From positions 62,001-126,000 of the forward strand of contig NZ_FPAG01000002.1 of the NCBI RefSeq assembly GCF_900116365.1: a DNA stretch of 64,000 nt. Direction: 5' to 3'. The stretch is from Zhouia amylolytica (GTDB lineage Bacteria > Bacteroidota > Bacteroidia > Flavobacteriales > Flavobacteriaceae). The notes under the pieces were generated by a model, which searched no databases, was not told where the DNA came from, and saw only the letters and a list, made by a program, of their open reading frames with translations. Shown piece after piece: positions 61,259-64,000 of the stretch. Position 1 is the stretch's first letter. Each line of letters starts with the position of its first letter. Made by a program: the position numbers and the translations under genes.

Positions 61259-61849
61259 TTATTCTATAATTCCTCCACAGCTTACTCGTGCTCCGGCGGC
61301 ACCACTAGGCTGGGAAGTAAAGTCATCTGTTCCCTGGTGAACAATAACAGCTTTGCCCACAATGTTTTTTGTGTCATCGTCACAATTGATACACCATTCA
61401 TCGGTAGTAAATGTAATTGTACCTTTTCCATTTTCATCGGCGGTGAAGTTCCCGATATCACCTTTATGGTATCCAGCTTCATCACCCCATTTTCCATGTT
61501 GTTCAAAGGTAGGATTCCAGTGACCTCCGGTAGATTTTCCATCAGGAGAGCTACAATCTGCCTTTTCATGTAAATGGATAGCATGCTCTCCTGGAGTTAA
61601 TCCTTCAAATGTAGCAGTCATGGTTACCTCTCCATTTTCTTGCTTGAAAACAGCACTACCTTTAACGGTGGATTCACTTTTAGGAGTTAATTCTATGGTT
61701 AAGGTTTTAACCTCTTCAACCTTTTCTTCCACAACGATTGTTTCTTCTTCAACTACTTCTTCTTTTTTGTCCTTCTTACCATCGGATTTACATGCGACGG
61801 CTACAAACATTGTTGAAAGCGCAATTAGTGATAGTGATATTTTTTTCAT
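61259..61849 (-). CDS. sodC: superoxide dismutase [Cu-Zn], lipoprotein form
   Basis: Converts superoxide to peroxide in the periplasm or at the surface. 196 residues; N-terminal lipobox MFVAVAC puts the lipid-anchored cysteine at 20, followed by an acidic/lysine spacer (about 21-48). SOD domain metal ligands are in HAIHLHEKADCSS (Cu histidines), HWNPTFEQHGKWGDEAGYHKGDIG (Cu/Zn ligands) and VIVHQGTDDF (Cu histidine), with a disulfide Cys pair in the conserved positions. Own terminator; it follows the DUF2490 gene by 57 bp. Confidence 0.96.
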   Translation of the reverse strand: MKKISLSLIALSTMFVAVACKSDGKKDKKEEVVEEETIVVEEKVEEVKTLTIELTPKSESTVKGSAVFKQENGEVTMTATFEGLTPGEHAIHLHEKADCSSPDGKSTGGHWNPTFEQHGKWGDEAGYHKGDIGNFTADENGKGTITFTTDEWCINCDDDTKNIVGKAVIVHQGTDDFTSQPSGAAGARVSCGGIIE

Positions 61850-61906
61850 AAGAATGATTTTTCTGATTATGAGATAAAGTTAATTATATAATATCGTTAT
61901 ACAAAA

Positions 61907-62593
61907 TTATGATTTCCCAAAGCCGGATAAATCCGCATTTATGAATACGCCTAACTGCAGGCGATCAAAATTCACATTGGTAAAATGGTTTTTCAGATAT
62001 CCTAATTGTACACTTACGTTATTATTAATAACCGCTCCAAATGCCCCATACAACCTGTTTTGACCGAAAACTGTATTTTGGAGGTTCAGGAATATTTCAT
62101 CGTAAACATTAACAAAAAATGTTTCGGTTAACGGATAGGTTAGTTGAAGGCGGTAACGAACTCTATTTAAAAAGTCACTTTCACCTCCAACATGAACGAA
62201 TCGTTGTTCTAAGCGGTAACGATGATTTAATTTTAGTTTACCCCAATTGTCTTTAATTTCTAATTGCTGATATATTCTATTTTCAGAGGCGTTCGGTTCA
62301 TTACCAAATTCTTGATATAGCGCATCTGTTTCAATAAAACCATAACCCGCCGTTACCATGAACCGATCATTGACGTGATAGTTGATTCCGGTTCTTAGTA
62401 GCATTTGATTAAAATTATCTGCGACTTCATAATATCTAAATTGCGCTTCTGTATGAAGACTGAATTTTTCTGAAAGTTTATAGGTGCCAAAATACATATA
62501 CCATGCTCCCAGTTCATCTTCACCACGCTCCTGTGCTTTTACAAAAATGGTAGTTAAAAAAATACAAATGACCAACAATCGGTTTTTCATCAT
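61907..62593 (-). CDS. DUF2490 domain-containing outer membrane protein
   Basis: A 228-residue protein with signal peptide (MMKNRLLVICIFLTTIFVKAQ) and a predicted beta-barrel made of alternating strands (KFSLHTEAQFRYYE, FMVTAGYGFIETDALY, KLKLNHRYRLEQRF, VRYRLQLTYPLTETFFVNVYDEIF, YGAFGAVINNNVSVQLGYLKN). The family is restricted mainly to Bacteroidota and has no known function. It is 16 bp downstream of the BNR-like gene and on the same strand, so likely cotranscribed. Confidence 0.88.
   Translation of the reverse strand: MMKNRLLVICIFLTTIFVKAQERGEDELGAWYMYFGTYKLSEKFSLHTEAQFRYYEVADNFNQMLLRTGINYHVNDRFMVTAGYGFIETDALYQEFGNEPNASENRIYQQLEIKDNWGKLKLNHRYRLEQRFVHVGGESDFLNRVRYRLQLTYPLTETFFVNVYDEIFLNLQNTVFGQNRLYGAFGAVINNNVSVQLGYLKNHFTNVNFDRLQLGVFINADLSGFGKS
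61912..61919 (-). promoter_or_regulatory. possible promoter -7 box for sodC
   Basis: Minus-strand TAATTTTG, inside the last codons of the DUF2490 gene, about 63 bp before the sodC ATG. Chance occurrence cannot be excluded. Confidence 0.4.
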
Positions 62594-62609
62594 TGCTAAA
62601 TAAATTTAT

Positions 62610-64000
62610 TTATGGATTAATATTAAATGTTTCAGTTTCTTTAAAACGAGTAATTTTCAATGCTTTCATTTTTTCTTGATATGCAGGCCATTCTTCATTA
62701 AAAAAGGCATTGGTGGTTTTTAATGCCTCCTGCAAAGCTTCTTTCGCCTGAGATATTAACCTTTTTTCTGTAGCTGTTATGCCTTCAGGTCTGCTGGAAA
62801 CATAATATCGGGCGTTTGAAATTCTACTATTTACAGTAGGGTCCGTACTACGGGTAAGCCCTTGTCTTTTATCAATCTTTCCAAGATAAATGGCAATTAC
62901 AGAGTCAATTTTTTTCGTAATTGTTTTGGATGCATTAATCTCTTCTTTAAATTTTTCTTTGTCCAGTTTTTGAAGTTCTTTCTGATAATCTTGAGCGGTA
63001 TTTTTGCTTTCTACCAACTGTTTTACGGCATCAGCGGTGGTTTGCTGGTACGACTCCAGTGTTTTATAGGCTGTGTATCTTTCATTAATACCGGCAGGAG
63101 AAGCTATTATACGAGGGTCACTCTCAACTTTTATGATCGTTTCTTCAGTTAAATCTCCATAAATCATTTTTAATCGATAAGTACCGGGCTTAACAGAAAT
63201 TCCGCCATTTTCCCGATTGTTTTTTCTAATGGTTCTGCTAGGGTAGTCAGGTCCTTTTTCATCCATATACCAATACATGCGATGGATGCCTTTTTCCTTA
63301 GGAGTCTTATGTTTTAAAGTTCTTATCAGGCGATCACCATCATAAACTTCAAGTTTAACAGAGTCTTTAGAAGTTTCGGTTTTAGCCATTTCCGAATGCT
63401 CACCATTGTTTTCATTTTCAGAGGTCTCCTTTTTTTCACTTTCTTTGGATGTTTTATTCAGGTAGTAGGTAATCATAGCACCACTTTGTCTATTGTCTCC
63501 GCTGTACATACTATGTCCGCCAAAACGAGTTCCGGTAGGTTGTTGATAAGAAGCCTGATAGGCTGTGGGGGGATTGAAAAGAAGCATTTCTTTTTCAAGC
63601 GAATTGGTGTTTTTCGCGATTTCGCGTAATGGACGAATATCATCTAGTACCCAGGCAGCCCGACCAAATGTTCCTATAACCAAATCGTGTTCTCTCGGAT
63701 GAATTGCGAGGTCTGAGGTAGGAACTGTAGGGTAACCTTCGGTCCATTTAGTCCATTTATTTCCGGCGTCTACGGAAATATACAACCCATCATCAGTACC
63801 TAAAAATAGCAGATTAGGTGTTTCCGGATCTTCTATGATGCTTAATGTGAAACTTTTTGTGTCATTTTCATCTACAATACGCTCCCAAGATTTTCCATAG
63901 TTTTTTGTACGGTATGCATATGGTGTATAATTAAATCTTCGATAATCATTCGCAATAAGTAATGCTTCGCCTTCATTTTTATCAGAGGCACGAATTTGTG
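62610..64000 (-). CDS. BNR/VPS10-like repeat protein (C-terminal part, gene extends beyond the window)
   Basis: Open reading frame that continues beyond the window edge; the 5' end and signal peptide are not visible. The visible 463 residues begin in a repeat region with NYGKSWERIVDEND and LFLGTDDGLYISVDAGNKWTKW, which are BNR-type SxDxGxxW motifs of sortilin/VPS10 propellers, followed by HPREHDLVIGTFGRAAWVLDDIRPLREI and then a helical tail of about 250 residues (KQLVESKNTAQDYQKELQKLDKEKF). Homologues in Flavobacteriia are exported proteins of about 1000 residues annotated as glycosyl-hydrolase-like or VPS10 domain proteins; substrate unknown. Start is outside the window. Confidence 0.85.
   Translation of the reverse strand, partial: QIRASDKNEGEALLIANDYRRFNYTPYAYRTKNYGKSWERIVDENDTKSFTLSIIEDPETPNLLFLGTDDGLYISVDAGNKWTKWTEGYPTVPTSDLAIHPREHDLVIGTFGRAAWVLDDIRPLREIAKNTNSLEKEMLLFNPPTAYQASYQQPTGTRFGGHSMYSGDNRQSGAMITYYLNKTSKESEKKETSENENNGEHSEMAKTETSKDSVKLEVYDGDRLIRTLKHKTPKEKGIHRMYWYMDEKGPDYPSRTIRKNNRENGGISVKPGTYRLKMIYGDLTEETIIKVESDPRIIASPAGINERYTAYKTLESYQQTTADAVKQLVESKNTAQDYQKELQKLDKEKFKEEINASKTITKKIDSVIAIYLGKIDKRQGLTRSTDPTVNSRISNARYYVSSRPEGITATEKRLISQAKEALQEALKTTNAFFNEEWPAYQEKMKALKITRFKETETFNINP

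Noticed and set aside
1-64000. tRNA, rRNA, CRISPR array, IS element or prophage genes
   Set aside because: No cloverleaf-compatible intergenic sequence, spaced repeats, transposase or phage structural gene was found by reading all gaps.

Overview
The window is 64 kb of AT-rich chromosome from a member of the Bacteroidota, most probably a Flavobacteriaceae species. The evidence is the recurrent flavobacterial -7 promoter box TAnnTTTG (over 20 instances directly upstream of genes), weak or absent Shine-Dalgarno sequences, and lineage-typical families: DUF5606, DUF2141, DUF2490, DUF6249, LETM1-related biofilm protein, NA37 nucleoid protein, 2TM-domain proteins, large SecA, lipoprotein-type SodC and MsrA. 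No IS element, prophage, CRISPR array, rRNA or tRNA was seen. Gene density is high and the content is mostly core and envelope functions.

Layout. 0-9.6 kb: sucC, a small secreted protein, an esterase, a TerB-like protein, hsp20 with a striking double-palindrome operator, uvrB, an ABC-2 drug/antibiotic-type exporter and an uncharacterised protein with protein-kinase-like catalytic motifs. 9.6-17.8 kb: NA37 nucleoid protein and a pRiA4b ORF-3-like protein, heme A synthase (ctaA), an operon of TupA-like ATP-grasp, tsaC and CCA-adding enzyme, a GT2 glycosyltransferase, dapD and ruvX. 17.9-25.2 kb: def and DUF5606, then a four-gene block (DinB-like, NRDE/TANGO2, DoxX-like, ATP-grasp), mazG, a MATE exporter and a PAP2 phosphatase. 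25.2-28.9 kb: a translationally coupled envelope-glycan operon (GT2, duplicated LAB_N protein, ArnT/PMT-like transferase, membrane protein) that looks like an undecaprenyl-phosphate-sugar route to lipid A or another envelope acceptor. 28.9-35.8 kb: galM-meaB, two ECF sigma operons with their probable membrane anti-sigma factors, lipoprotein MsrA. 36-46.6 kb: sterol-desaturase-family protein, secA, DUF2795, PduO-type cobalamin adenosyltransferase (with meaB, a sign of B12-dependent methylmalonyl-CoA mutase), a methyltransferase-like protein, a leucine-rich-repeat lipoprotein, an ABC-F ATPase. 46.6-54.4 kb: envelope biogenesis (lnt, pssA, lptB, tatC, kdsD) and recQ lacking the zinc-site cysteines. 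55-58.3 kb: DUF2141 protein plus a LytS/LytTR two-component system interleaved with three copies of a 2TM domain. 58.2-64 kb: CDGSH/Fer4 protein, O-methyltransferase, LETM1-related protein, sodC, DUF2490 protein, and the 3' end of a BNR/VPS10-like repeat protein cut by the window edge.

Functional themes are envelope construction (Lnt, LptB, KdsD, PssA, TatC, SecA, glycosyltransferases), extracytoplasmic stress sensing (two ECF modules, LytS/LytTR/2TM), oxidative and protein-damage defence (SodC, MsrA, Hsp20) and DNA repair (UvrB, RecQ, RuvX, MazG). Nothing resembles a known defence island. The least explained items are the Hsp20 operator, the kinase-like protein at 8.5 kb, the zinc-less RecQ, the 2TM signalling cluster and a possible 27-residue membrane peptide near 22.7 kb.
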